Notes: a model not told the origin generated them from the letters alone. DNA of 52,351 nt from Chloroflexota bacterium (GCA_024277135.1 JAJRVV010000011.1:1-52351), one strand, 5' to 3'; positions 7,239 through 17,711 are shown, counted from the first letter of the stretch. Numbers and translations are program-made.

Positions 7239-7817
7239 ATGACAATTCCCTCCCTGGAAACGATTGTTTCGTATTTGACGGTTTTTGCGGCGGTGATGGG
7301 CGCGTTGTTTGTGGCGCTCTGGCTCAGCCTGATTATCTGGGCGTTCCGCGACATGCGATTGCGTACCCGCGACCCGTTTGCCCAGATTTTGGCGGCTTTG
7401 GTGACGGCCGTGCTGCCCCTGTTCGGCATCATCATCTACCTGATTTTGCGGCCGCCGGAAACGCTGGCCGAGGCGTATGAGCGGGCGTTGGAGGAGGAGG
7501 CGCTGTTGCAAGAAATCGAAGAACGGCCGGCCTGTCCCGGCTGTTCGCGGACGGTGGATGAGCATTGGATTTTGTGCCCCCACTGCCACACCCGGCTGAA
7601 AAAGGCGTGTCCCGATTGTCATTCGTTGTTGGATTTGCAGTGGAATTTGTGCCCCTTTTGCGGCAACCAGCAGGTAGACCCCTACCATGTTTACCCGGCG
7701 GAGAGGGCGGAACTGGAACCCGCCTGGCCGGAGTCGGCGAATGGGGGGGAACCGGAAGCGGAATTGTTGGCGGCGTCGGAAGAAGCGGATGGTGATGAAA
7801 AATTTGATGGGAAATGA
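7239..7817 (+). CDS. Membrane-anchored double zinc-ribbon protein
   Basis: A 192-residue protein with two N-terminal membrane helices (about residues 12-35 and 50-68) separated by a short basic loop, then a Glu-rich linker. A cytoplasmic module of four CxxC knuckles follows (CPGC, CPHC, CPDC, CPFC), giving two zinc sites of the double-zinc-ribbon type, and then an acidic tail. Function is unknown; such proteins are often scaffolds or quality-control factors at the membrane. Start ATG at 7239 is favoured by the TATAAT box just upstream; an upstream in-frame ATG at 7158 would add residues encoded by the 8-bp repeat. Its end overlaps the start of the ABC ATPase gene, so the two may be co-expressed. 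Confidence 0.75.
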   Translation: MTIPSLETIVSYLTVFAAVMGALFVALWLSLIIWAFRDMRLRTRDPFAQILAALVTAVLPLFGIIIYLILRPPETLAEAYERALEEEALLQEIEERPACPGCSRTVDEHWILCPHCHTRLKKACPDCHSLLDLQWNLCPFCGNQQVDPYHVYPAERAELEPAWPESANGGEPEAELLAASEEADGDEKFDGK

Positions 7818-8736
7818 TCCGATTGCCATACGGTTAGGCAGCTTGAGTAAAGTTTTCGGCCGTCGCAAAAGACAGGTTCGGGCGGTTCATGATGTCAATT
7901 TGGAAGTTAAGGCGGGACAGGTTTATGGGTTTCTCGGACCCAATGGCGCCGGCAAAAGCACCACCATCCGCATGATCATGGATTTGGTACGGCCGTCACA
8001 GGGGAGCGTGCATCTGTTTGGCGAAAACGTATACACCCATCACCAGGTTTTGCAAAAGGTGGGGGCGCTGGTTGAAGGGGCGCTGTTTTATCCCTTCCTG
8101 ACCGGCCGTCAAAACCTGGCTGTTTTGGCGCGGACCGGCGATGTGTACGACGAAAAGCGAATTGAACGTCTGTTGGCGCAAGTTAAATTAACGGAACAGG
8201 CTGATCGGCCCGTGAAAGGGTATTCCACGGGAATGAAGCAGCGGTTGGGATTGGCGGCGGCCCTGCTGAATGATCCCGACCTGGTTATTCTGGATGAGCC
8301 GACCAATGGGCTGGACCCGGCGGGAATCCAGGAAATGCGCGGCTTCATCCGAAAGTTAGTAGATGAGCATAATAAAACTGTTTTTCTCTCCAGCCACATG
8401 TTGGGCGAAGTGGAACAGGTTTGTGATAGAGTGGCGATCATCCACCATGGGCAAATTCTCCAGGAAGGGGCTGTGGCTGATTTGCTGGCAGCGCGAAATC
8501 AATTGCGGATTGAAGCGGCGCCTTTGGACAGGGCCGAGGCTCTGTTGTCTGGCGAGTGGACGGTGACGGCGGACGGCCGTTGGCTGGAACTAACGGCGAA
8601 TCGGGAAGAAGCGCCCCGGATTGTGCAGCGGTTGGCGGCCAATAACGTGGCCGTCTACCAAGTAAGAACGCAGCGTCAGAGCCTGGAAGCTTTTTTCCTG
8701 GAGGTGACGCAGGCGGCCGAGGTGACCGGTGGTTAA
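7795..8736 (+). CDS. ABC transporter ATP-binding protein (ABC-2 exporter type)
   Basis: About 313 residues with every motif of an active ABC ATPase: Walker A GPNGAGKSTT, signature STGMKQR, Walker B LVILDEPTNGLDP, and the H-loop in FLSSHMLGEVEQ. The C-terminal extension ending in SLEAFFLEVT is typical of BcrA/CcmA-like ATPases that pair with ABC-2 permeases. These export lipids, antibiotics or peptides; the substrate cannot be inferred. Starts at 7789, 7795 and 7807 are all possible and none has a strong Shine-Dalgarno. The 3' end overlaps the GTG of the permease gene. Confidence 0.9.
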   Translation: MKNLMGNDPIAIRLGSLSKVFGRRKRQVRAVHDVNLEVKAGQVYGFLGPNGAGKSTTIRMIMDLVRPSQGSVHLFGENVYTHHQVLQKVGALVEGALFYPFLTGRQNLAVLARTGDVYDEKRIERLLAQVKLTEQADRPVKGYSTGMKQRLGLAAALLNDPDLVILDEPTNGLDPAGIQEMRGFIRKLVDEHNKTVFLSSHMLGEVEQVCDRVAIIHHGQILQEGAVADLLAARNQLRIEAAPLDRAEALLSGEWTVTADGRWLELTANREEAPRIVQRLAANNVAVYQVRTQRQSLEAFFLEVTQAAEVTGG

Positions 8737-9612
8737 TTTAATCCGAGCCGAATGGTTGAAAATTGCGGGCAATAAATGGGTGACCGGCCTTTTGTTATGG
8801 CTGTTCCCGGTGGGCGCGTTGGCGCTGATCATCACGATGGGTCTCCTCAGCCTGTTTTTCCCATCCTTTAGAGAAGCGCTTTCGGGCCAACCGTTTCGAT
8901 GGGATCAGGCGATGATGGATGTGTGGAACTTCCCCGCCAATATCTTGGGGCGCATGTTTTTGCTGAGTTTCATCGTCGTGAATTTTGCGGGCGAATACCA
9001 ATGGGGAACGTGGAAAAACATCACCCCCCGCCGCCGTCGGCCTACTCTGATCCTCGTTAAATTTTTGGTGTTGGGCAGCTTGATCGTCCTTGCTTTTGTA
9101 TTGACTTCAATTATCTGGGGGGACTGACAGGGGTGTTGGCGGAGCTTTTTGGGGCCGGCAGCGAACCGGATTTAACCAGATCGGCGCTGATCGAGTTTTT
9201 GAGCGCTTACAGTTTGCAAGTTGTTTTGACTTTTGTGTTGATGTTAATTGCCGGAATCTATGCCGCGCTGGCAGCCATGCTCACTCGTTCAATCATAGGC
9301 GGAATTATGGTGGGCCTGGGTATTTCCATTGCCGAGCCTTTTTCCCTGGCCGGACTGTTTGTCCTGTTTCAGTTGTTCGATAATGCCCGTATTTTGCATC
9401 TGGTTCGGTTTACGCCGAGTTACAATGTAGAGAATATCCAGGGATGGTTTACCGGTCATAATGGCGGCGTGTTTGTAACGTTTGTAGAAGCAGCCGGCGG
9501 AGGGCGGATCAACGATACGCCGGCTTTTTCAGCCTGGGTATTAGCCGCCTGGATTGTGCTGGGGATTGGGCTTATTCTCTATTTATTTCAGCGGCAGGAT
9601 ATCACGACCTGA
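8729..9612 (+). pseudogene. ABC-2 permease, frameshifted at a G6 run
   Basis: Membrane partner of the preceding ATPase. The first part (8729-9127, GTG start overlapping the ATPase stop) reads MVNLIRAEWLKIAGNK and has three hydrophobic segments. It then stops at TGA just after a run of six G (9117-9122). The second part (from 9133, other frame) continues with three more hydrophobic segments to 9612. Adding one G, or a -1 slip in the run, joins them as I-I-W-G-G-L-T-G-V-L-A-E-L-F. The joined product of about 294 residues has the normal ABC-2 permease size. Sequencing error, real mutation, phase variation and programmed -1 slippage all remain possible. Confidence 0.75.
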
Positions 9613-9644
9613 TGGGTGCGCTGCAAAAAATTATGCGCCAGTTT

Positions 9645-9758
9645 GGGAATGGTCATCGTTTCGGCCGTTATGCTGGTTGTAGCCGCGGTTTCTTACCGCG
9701 ATTACACCTGCGCGGTAAGAAACCGCGGCTACGAGTGGCTCAAACGATGACTATCCCC
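9645..9758. repeat. Nested inverted-repeat element (MITE/REP-like)
   Basis: Outer arms of 17 bp (9645-9661 and 9742-9758) match at 15 positions. Inner arms of 22 bp (9679-9700 and 9711-9732), starting GTAGCCGCGGTTTC, are perfect complements around a 10-bp loop. A degraded relative of the inner arms lies at 37771-37841. The element occupies most of the 325-bp gap between the permease and PPK2 genes, which otherwise holds only a PPK2-like fragment. Confidence 0.8.
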
Positions 9759-9802
9759 GCCAGTTTTTCTTTAGCTGAGCGCTTGAACGGGGTGACGCGC
9801 AT
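9740..9802 (-). pseudogene. Possible fragment of a second PPK2 gene
   Basis: On the minus strand this stretch reads MRVTPFKRSAKEKLAG, closely matching RVTPFKAPSKEALAH of the intact PPK2 gene nearby. At DNA level GAACGGGGTGACGCGCA is shared exactly with the PPK2 gene around 10470-10486. Nothing recognisable continues on either side. It may be a remnant of a lost duplicate or a local copying event. Confidence 0.45.
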
Positions 9803-9937
9803 GCCTAAAAGTCTGCTCTTTTTTGTCAGGATGGGCCGATTTGCGCGCCAAGTCAGACAACCGCCTTCAAACAACAAGCTGATCCGGGGAAATGCCTAGG
9901 GCAAACGATATTTTGGTCAATATCAAGCCGTTTTTCC

Positions 9938-10741
9938 TCACTCAACCACAATCCCGGTCAAATCATTCCCTGGTTCCGGATATTGCGGGTTCAAATCACG
10001 AAGCGTCTGCGCAATCACCCGGCTGATGGCCAGATTGCGATACCATTTCTGGTCGGCGGGAATTACATACCAGGGCGCCCAATCCGTGCTGCATTGGCGC
10101 AGCATCTCCTCGTAGGCGGCCATGTAATCATCCCAATACTTCCGTTTTCTTAAATCGTCCACAGAGAATTTCCAATGCTTGGTTGGATCGTCTAACCGCG
10201 CCTGGAACCGCTCCTTCTGCTCCTCTTTGGAAATGTGCAGGTAAAATTTGAGGATGGTCGTGCCCGTGTCCGTCAGCAGCTTTTCAAACTGGTTGATTTG
10301 CGCGTACCGGGGCCGCCACACCGCTTCCGGCGCGATCTCATGCACGCGCACCACCAGCACATCCTCGTAGTGGGAGCGGTTGAAGATGCCGATCATCCCT
10401 TTGCCGGGAACGGCTTTGTGGATGCGCCACAAAAAGTCATGGGCCAATGCTTCTTTGCTGGGCGCTTTGAACGGGGTGACGCGCACCCCTTGCGGATTCA
10501 CCCCGCGCGTGATTTTGCGGATGGTTCCGTCTTTGCCGCCGGCGTCCATCGCTTGCAAAACGATGAGCAGTTTGCGCTCCCCATCGGCGTAGAAACGGCG
10601 TTGCAGTTCCACAAATTCGCTGCGTAATGTTCGGAATTCCGCTTCGGCGCTCTCCCGGTCGGGGTGGTGCTGTTTCCCGGATGTGGGGATGTCGTTCAGG
10701 CGAAACGGCCGTCCTGGTTCCAATTTATGTGTTTTGGGCAT
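9938..10741 (-). CDS. ppk2: PPK2-family polyphosphate:nucleotide phosphotransferase
   Basis: A 267-residue cytosolic kinase that moves phosphate from polyphosphate to nucleotides. It has Walker A in MDAGGKDGTIRK, a Walker B-like segment in GIFNRSHYEDVLV, and an arginine/lysine lid near KERFQARLDDPTKHWKF, the single-domain PPK2 pattern. It most resembles the group typified by PPK2_rel_1 (class III-like), which can phosphorylate AMP or ADP; substrate choice is not provable here. The start at 10741 is set by GAGGAG about six bases upstream. Polyphosphate use fits with the pyrophosphate-driven pump (hppA) nearby. Confidence 0.9.
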   Translation of the reverse strand: MPKTHKLEPGRPFRLNDIPTSGKQHHPDRESAEAEFRTLRSEFVELQRRFYADGERKLLIVLQAMDAGGKDGTIRKITRGVNPQGVRVTPFKAPSKEALAHDFLWRIHKAVPGKGMIGIFNRSHYEDVLVVRVHEIAPEAVWRPRYAQINQFEKLLTDTGTTILKFYLHISKEEQKERFQARLDDPTKHWKFSVDDLRKRKYWDDYMAAYEEMLRQCSTDWAPWYVIPADQKWYRNLAISRVIAQTLRDLNPQYPEPGNDLTGIVVE

Positions 10742-10843
10742 AGCAATCTCCTCGATTTTGCGTTTTACGATTTCAGATTTCCCCATTATACTTGAAACCA
10801 TCGCTTGTTACTGAATGACTTTTGCATTTATGAGGAGGCTCAA

Positions 10844-12748
10844 ATGGTTGACGAGAAAAGCATGGCGGGTGATGTTTATTTCCCCGCGCCGGAAGTGATT
10901 GAAAGCGCTCACATCAAATCGTTTGAAGAGGTTCATGCCGCGGCCACGGCCGATTTAGCTGGGTTTTGGGGCAAAATTGCCGCCGAAAACTTCGAGTGGT
11001 ACCAGCCCTGGGAAACGGTGTTGGACGACAGCAACGCGCCCTTCTACAAATGGTTTGTTGGCGCCAAGGTCAACATCATCCATAACGCGCTGGATCGGCA
11101 CATGCATACGGCCGCGCGCAACAAAGCCGCCCTCATTTTCGAAGGCGAACCGGGAGACGGCCGCGTCTACACCTATCAACAACTTAATCATGAAGTGTGC
11201 AAATTCGCCAGCGTTTTGCGCTCGTTGGGGGTGCGAAAGGGAGATCGAGTCACGATTTACATGGGGCGCATTCCCGAATTGATGATCGCCTTGCTGGCCT
11301 GCGCCAAAATTGGGGCCATGCACTCGGTGGTGTATGGCGGCTTTTCTACTGAGGCTTTGCACGGCCGTATCGAAGACAGCGAATCTAAAGTGTTGATCAC
11401 GGCCGACGGCGCCTGGCTGCGGGGCAATATCATCCCCCTCAAACAAATCGCCAACGAAGCCCTGGAACGCGCCGGCGCCGTGCAAAGCGTGGTTTGCATC
11501 AAGCGCACCGGGCAAGATGTGGAGATGGTTCCCGGCCGGGATCATTGGTATCATGACCTGATGGCGCTGCCCATCGCCGATCCCAACGCGCCTACCGAAG
11601 TCATGGATGCCGAAGACCCACTCTTCATCCTCTACACCTCCGGCACTACCGGCAAGCCCAAAGCGATTTTACACACGCATGGCGGCTACATGGTGGGCAC
11701 AGCCACCACCCTCAAATGGGTGTTCGACATCAAAGATAAAGACATCTGGTGGTGCGCCGCCGATCCCGGCTGGATCACCGGTCACAGCTACATCGTCTAT
11801 TCGCCGCTGGTGTTAGGCGCCACCAGTTTCATGTACGAAGGCGCTCCCACCCATCCCTATCCCGACCGTTGGTGGTCGCTGATCGCCAAATACGGCATCA
11901 CCATCCTCTACACCGCGCCCACCGCCATTCGCGGGCTGATGCGTTTCGGCGAAAGCTGGCCTTCCCGCCACGACCTGTCCAGCTTGCGCCTGCTGGGCAC
12001 AGTGGGCGAACCGATCAACCCGGAGGCGTGGAAATGGTATCATCGCGTCATCGGCCGGGAACAGTGCCCCATCATGGATACCTGGTGGCAGACGGAAACG
12101 GGCAATTTTATGATCACGCCGCTGCCGTGCGTACCGCTCAAGCCCGGCTCGGCCACGCGCGGTTTTCCCGGCGTGCAGGTGGATGTGGTGGACGAAGATG
12201 GGGTTCCGGCGGCGGCTAATGAAGAGGGGTACTTGGTGATCAAAACCCCATGGCCGGCGATGCTGCGTACTATTTTTGGCGACCCGGATCGGTATGTGCA
12301 GCAGTATTGGAGCCGGTTTGAGGAGCAGGGCTGGTATTTGCCGGGGGATAGCGCCAAGAAGGATGAGGATGGCTACATTTGGGTGATCGGCCGCATTGAT
12401 GATGTGATCAAGGTGTCGGGTTACCGGCTGGGCACGGCCGAAATCGAGAGCGCATTGGTCAGTCATGAAGCGGTGGCGGAAGCGGCCGTGATCGGCGTGC
12501 CCGACGAACTGAAAGGCAACATCATCAAAGCGTACTGCATCCTGCGCCAGGGCTTTGACGGCTCGGACAAATTGGAGAAGGAACTACGCGCTCACGTCGG
12601 CCACGAAATGGGGCCGATTGCCAAACCGGCCACGGTGGAATTTGTGGATAACTTGCCCAAGACCCGCTCCGGCAAAATCATGCGCCGGGTGTTGAAGGCG
12701 CGGGCGTTGGGCCAGGATGAGGGCGATTTGTCTACGCTGGCTGATTAG
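10844..12748 (+). CDS. acs: Acetyl-CoA synthetase (AMP-forming)
   Basis: A 634-residue ANL-superfamily enzyme that makes acetyl-CoA from acetate, ATP and CoA. It has the N-terminal ACAS domain, the P-loop-like motif YTSGTTGKPK around residue 263, the DTWWQTETG acetate/AMP pocket motif (about 411-419), the hinge region GYIWVIGRIDDVIKVSGYRL, and a C-terminal P-K-T-R-S-G-K-I-M-R-R whose lysine is the usual acetylation switch. The start at 10844 is supported by GAGGAGG seven bases upstream. A strong terminator follows. It is divergent from PPK2, with about 100 bp between them. Confidence 0.95.
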   Translation: MVDEKSMAGDVYFPAPEVIESAHIKSFEEVHAAATADLAGFWGKIAAENFEWYQPWETVLDDSNAPFYKWFVGAKVNIIHNALDRHMHTAARNKAALIFEGEPGDGRVYTYQQLNHEVCKFASVLRSLGVRKGDRVTIYMGRIPELMIALLACAKIGAMHSVVYGGFSTEALHGRIEDSESKVLITADGAWLRGNIIPLKQIANEALERAGAVQSVVCIKRTGQDVEMVPGRDHWYHDLMALPIADPNAPTEVMDAEDPLFILYTSGTTGKPKAILHTHGGYMVGTATTLKWVFDIKDKDIWWCAADPGWITGHSYIVYSPLVLGATSFMYEGAPTHPYPDRWWSLIAKYGITILYTAPTAIRGLMRFGESWPSRHDLSSLRLLGTVGEPINPEAWKWYHRVIGREQCPIMDTWWQTETGNFMITPLPCVPLKPGSATRGFPGVQVDVVDEDGVPAAANEEGYLVIKTPWPAMLRTIFGDPDRYVQQYWSRFEEQGWYLPGDSAKKDEDGYIWVIGRIDDVIKVSGYRLGTAEIESALVSHEAVAEAAVIGVPDELKGNIIKAYCILRQGFDGSDKLEKELRAHVGHEMGPIAKPATVEFVDNLPKTRSGKIMRRVLKARALGQDEGDLSTLAD

Positions 12749-12772
12749 CTTCGTTAGCTAACGTAAACGCAA

Positions 12773-12815
12773 AACAAGCGCGGATATCCTGGAAGTATCC
12801 GCGCTTGTTATTTGT
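12773..12815 (+). terminator. Terminator downstream of acs
   Basis: A perfect 14-bp stem, AACAAGCGCGGATA (12773-12786) with its complement at 12796-12809, a 9-base loop, then a T-rich tail. Confidence 0.85.
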
Positions 12816-12874
12816 TACGAAATTTGCCGGCAGCAAAATTGTCTTTCAGCAATGACGGCATATTTCTCTACTCG

Positions 12875-13093
12875 TCACAATTCGATGATGCAACGGGATT
12901 CCTTTCGTACACAGGCGTTATTGTCTCTAGAAGTTTGTCGTTCGCCCCATACCCGTATCTCACAAACAATGATGGGTTTGGCAATTGAAATAGCAAGGGC
13001 CATGCCTGCTCCGTCATCCCGTAATATTGTGTTGTCATCCAGGGTGATGGTAACGGCCGTTACATCCGGCGAAAAAATCCCTCCCCAAACCAA
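12875..13093 (-). CDS. Possible 3' gene fragment or small hypothetical protein
   Basis: A 72-codon frame opening at TTG. The segment SPDVTAVTITLDDNTILRDD resembles the C-terminal beta-rich part of larger secreted proteins and looks coding, while the last 30 residues do not. No Shine-Dalgarno sequence and no membrane segment are visible. It lies in the 467-bp gap between acs and the frameshifted secreted-protein gene, next to other broken genes on the same strand. I treat it as a likely leftover rather than a working gene. Apart from the acs terminator I see nothing else in this gap. Confidence 0.35.
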   Translation of the reverse strand: MVWGGIFSPDVTAVTITLDDNTILRDDGAGMALAISIAKPIIVCEIRVWGERQTSRDNNACVRKESRCIIEL

Positions 13094-13215
13094 TATATAC
13101 AGGAAAAAGAGATGGCGACATAATTCGTCGTCATCTCTCCCAGAACTTCAGATTTTGGTTTGTGAGTAATGTGAATTTAGTCGACCCAAACTTTGTTTGT
13201 GGCAAAAGCATCTTG

Positions 13216-13865
13216 TTATTTTTCTACTACTACTTGAGCTGCTAGGGTTTTAAGTTGTTCCTCCGAGGCAGTGCCGGCAACAGTTACAATAACATCTCCG
13301 GCAACAAAGTTAATACCTCTCGGTGTTGTTTGGGACTCAATGCGCGTATCTAACCAAGCTTCGATTCCATTATCCAACACGATCATGTTACCACCAAATG
13401 AAAGAGGGATTTTCATGGCCGCTGGCGATGGAAGCGAGGTGGAAACATAAATGATGCTATTCCTCATTTCATAGCGAATGCTTGACAGAATACGGAAACT
13501 GATAACCTCTTCATTGTCAAACGCGACATTATCGGACAGGGCAATCGAGATCTGCTGCACTTCTGTCTCTGATGTGCCTCGTAATTTAGCAATAGGAAAA
13601 CCAAGCGGGGCTTGTATCGGAGCATTTTTTGGATATTCGGTATAATGCTCATCATCGGGTACTGTCAAGATCGGCACAAGCAGGTAATTTGGCAGTTCTT
13701 CAGGTTGCTTATTAATAAGGGGGGGGATTTTTCCTTATCAATTTGAATACTGCTGCCCGATGCTTTGATGGTGTAAGAATTATTCAGCATCAAGCCGCTT
13801 ACAACTAAGAGTATCAAACAAAAGCTGATGATAACAGATGTTCTACTAAGATTTGCCTTACTCAT
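13216..13865 (-). pseudogene. Secreted hypothetical protein, frameshifted at a C8/G8 tract
   Basis: Start ATG at 13865 has GGAGG just upstream. The first reading frame encodes an N-terminal membrane/signal segment (SVIISFCLILLVVSGLML), then a Ser/Lys linker, and stops at 13665. The run of eight G at 13719-13726 (C8 on the coding strand) is the switch: with one more base the frame becomes INKQPEELPNYLLVPILTVP and runs on to 13216. That gives about 216 residues of beta-rich, probably extracytoplasmic protein. The family is not recognised. It is either phase-variable, a pseudogene, or a homopolymer sequencing error. Confidence 0.65.
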
Positions 13866-13944
13866 GTTTCCACCTCCGTTCACAGGGTGTTGTCAAATTA
13901 AGATACCAAGCGATTTCATGCTTGTGAGATAACAGGAAATAAAG

Positions 13945-14367
13945 TTAACCACACCAGCTAGTACGACTCAGATCAATCGGCCAAGTATAATTAAGCCAGG
14001 TACGGCCGCGTACCTGGTAATAAGCGGCCCCCGAATAGTTTCCTCTAAGTGCTAGAGCAATGCCAGAGCTGCCTGGGCCATCACCATCCATGTCATCACC
14101 TTTCCACACCCAACTACCACCTTCGTATTTGTAAATATTGTCGTACGCTTGACCAGTTGTGCTAGGCGAGTAGTCCCACTACTCGATCTTTGTGCTTGTG
14201 GTTGCACCATTAACGCTACAACCAAGCCAAACAGAATTGACGCGAAAAGGTAAGGCTTTGACTGAAGAGTAAATTAGTAACAGTCCGACAAATACAAGCA
14301 ATAGTGCAAACCCTAATTCGGCACGGTGAACGCGCCATCTTACTGGTTGATTGTTTTTGTTAAGCAT
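13945..14367 (-). pseudogene. Membrane-anchored/secreted hypothetical protein with in-frame amber codon
   Basis: ATG at 14367 follows a strong AAGGAGG. The first 62 codons encode a basic N-terminus and one hydrophobic helix (LGFALLLVFVGLLLIYSSV). A TAG at 14179-14181 interrupts the frame, but the same frame then stays open for 77 more codons to TAA at 13945. The second part reads WDYSPSTTGQAYDN, then WVWKGDDMDGDGPG, and on to TWPIDLSRTSWCG, which has the composition of an exported Gly/Tyr/Trp-rich domain. A nonsense mutation is the simplest explanation; readthrough or a sequencing error (for example CAG or TGG to TAG) are alternatives. No homologous family is recognised. Confidence 0.6.
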
Positions 14368-14490
14368 CGAAACCTCCTTATACGGCTAGTTTTGGTTGCA
14401 CCTTGATAGGTTGAGCCAAAATAATGATCAATCTTATGCCAACATGCCCACCACAATACCATTTCCCCTGTGCTGGCACAATGTAGAAGT

Positions 14491-14562
14491 GCGCAATTTG
14501 GGCTGCGTATTTGTGCAATTTGCACTGCGTTGTTGCGCAATTACGCCTGCGCGATCGCGCAA
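14491..14562. repeat. 22-bp iterons with GYGCAAT core
   Basis: The core G(C/T)GCAAT starts at 14491, 14513, 14535 and 14557, exactly 22 bp apart (two helical turns). The first three units also share CTGCG about 12-16 bases in. The array lies between the LuxR-type gene and the start of the minus-strand secreted gene at 14367, so it could be an operator for the regulator or simply a tandem repeat. Confidence 0.75.
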
Positions 14563-14569
14563 TGAAGGC

Positions 14570-15202
14570 TCATTCAACCAATCCGAATCGCTCAGCCTTT
14601 AAGGCCGCCCCCACCCGCGATGCAACGCCTAACTTTTCATAAATGGCGCTCAGGTGATCGCAAACGGTACGTTTGCCCATCCCCAGTTCCCGCGCAATTT
14701 CTTTGTTTGTCCTTTCCTGCGTGACCAGTCGCAGCACAGCCAGTTCCCGGTTTGTTAACACGCTCTGTTTTTCATTAGGTTGGGGCGTGGGGCGTAGAAT
14801 GGTTTTGAGTAAAGGTTGGCTGAACCAGGTGTGCCCACTGGCGACTGTGCGGATGGCTTGTATCAATATTTCCGGCGGCGACGTTTCGGGCAGGCAACCG
14901 TTAATGACATTATTATGGATGAGTGTGTGACAGACTTGCCCGTTTTGTGCTGACAAGCCCAATACATTTACAGCCGGAAGGCGATGAGCTATAGCGTTGA
15001 CCTGAGTTTCCCAACTATCCAGGACCAGTAGGAGTAGGTCGGGTTGGTGGAGTGAACACAACTCAGGCAGATGATTAAGTTCTGTTGCTGTCTCGAAAAC
15101 TATCGAATTGTCTATTACAGATACGTTGGCACAAATCCCCTGACTCTTTAACGGGCAGTTTCCGGTTAATAAAACATGAATTTGCACAATCATTCTCCCC
15201 AT
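14570..15202 (-). CDS. LuxR/NarL-family regulator with degenerate receiver
   Basis: A 210-residue protein. The C-terminal LuxR helix-turn-helix (about 147-205) is canonical: LTNRELAVLRLVTQERTNKE, then I-A-R-E-L-G-M-G-K-R-T-V and Y-E-K-L-G-V. The N-terminal domain follows the receiver fold in outline (PDLLLLVLDS, NVLGLSAQNG) but lacks the paired acidic residues at its start, and Val replaces the phospho-accepting Asp. It may therefore respond without phosphorylation. Start 15202 is uncertain; ATG at 15193 is the alternative. A good promoter precedes it, and the 22-bp iterons follow its stop. Confidence 0.85.
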   Translation of the reverse strand: MGRMIVQIHVLLTGNCPLKSQGICANVSVIDNSIVFETATELNHLPELCSLHQPDLLLLVLDSWETQVNAIAHRLPAVNVLGLSAQNGQVCHTLIHNNVINGCLPETSPPEILIQAIRTVASGHTWFSQPLLKTILRPTPQPNEKQSVLTNRELAVLRLVTQERTNKEIARELGMGKRTVCDHLSAIYEKLGVASRVGAALKAERFGLVE

Positions 15203-15252
15203 ATGAGTGCGGCTATATCGTTGGCGACAGTGACTTTTACAACTGAACCCGT

Positions 15253-15280
15253 ATTATCTTTCCCCAAAAAATCCTGTCAA
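15253..15280 (-). promoter_or_regulatory. Promoter of the LuxR-type regulator gene
   Basis: On the minus strand TTGACA (15280-15275), a 16-bp spacer and GATAAT (15258-15253), leaving a leader of about 40 bases before the start codon. Confidence 0.65.
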
Positions 15281-15337
15281 GGATCGTGGGAAAGCGGTAG
15301 ATAGTTATGATTTTAATGAAACGCACCCAAATAAAAA

Positions 15338-15377
15338 GAGGCGCGGCCGTCACACACGGCCGCGCCTCTTTTTTTAT
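15338..15377. terminator. Bidirectional terminator between the LuxR gene region and hppA
   Basis: A perfect 13-bp GC-rich stem, GAGGCGCGGCCGT / ACGGCCGCGCCTC, with a CACAC loop. It is flanked by A5 on one side and T8 on the other. It lies 15 bp past the stop of hppA (minus strand). The stem contains the CGGCCG core of the iterated octamer. Confidence 0.9.
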
Positions 15378-15392
15378 TTACACCCAGAAAAG

Positions 15393-17711
<2,319 letters not shown>

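Noticed and set aside
9612..9899. A 95-codon plus-strand frame after the permease
   Set aside because: It runs through the inverted-repeat element and the antisense of a PPK2 fragment; no start signal and no coherent protein.
14340..14540. A 66-codon minus-strand frame covering the iterons
   Set aside because: It overlaps the well-supported start of the secreted gene in another frame and is translated from the repeat array.
14491..14562. CRISPR or replication-origin iterons
   Set aside because: Only four short sites without spacers, DnaA boxes or a replication gene; an operator array or simple tandem repeat is more sensible.
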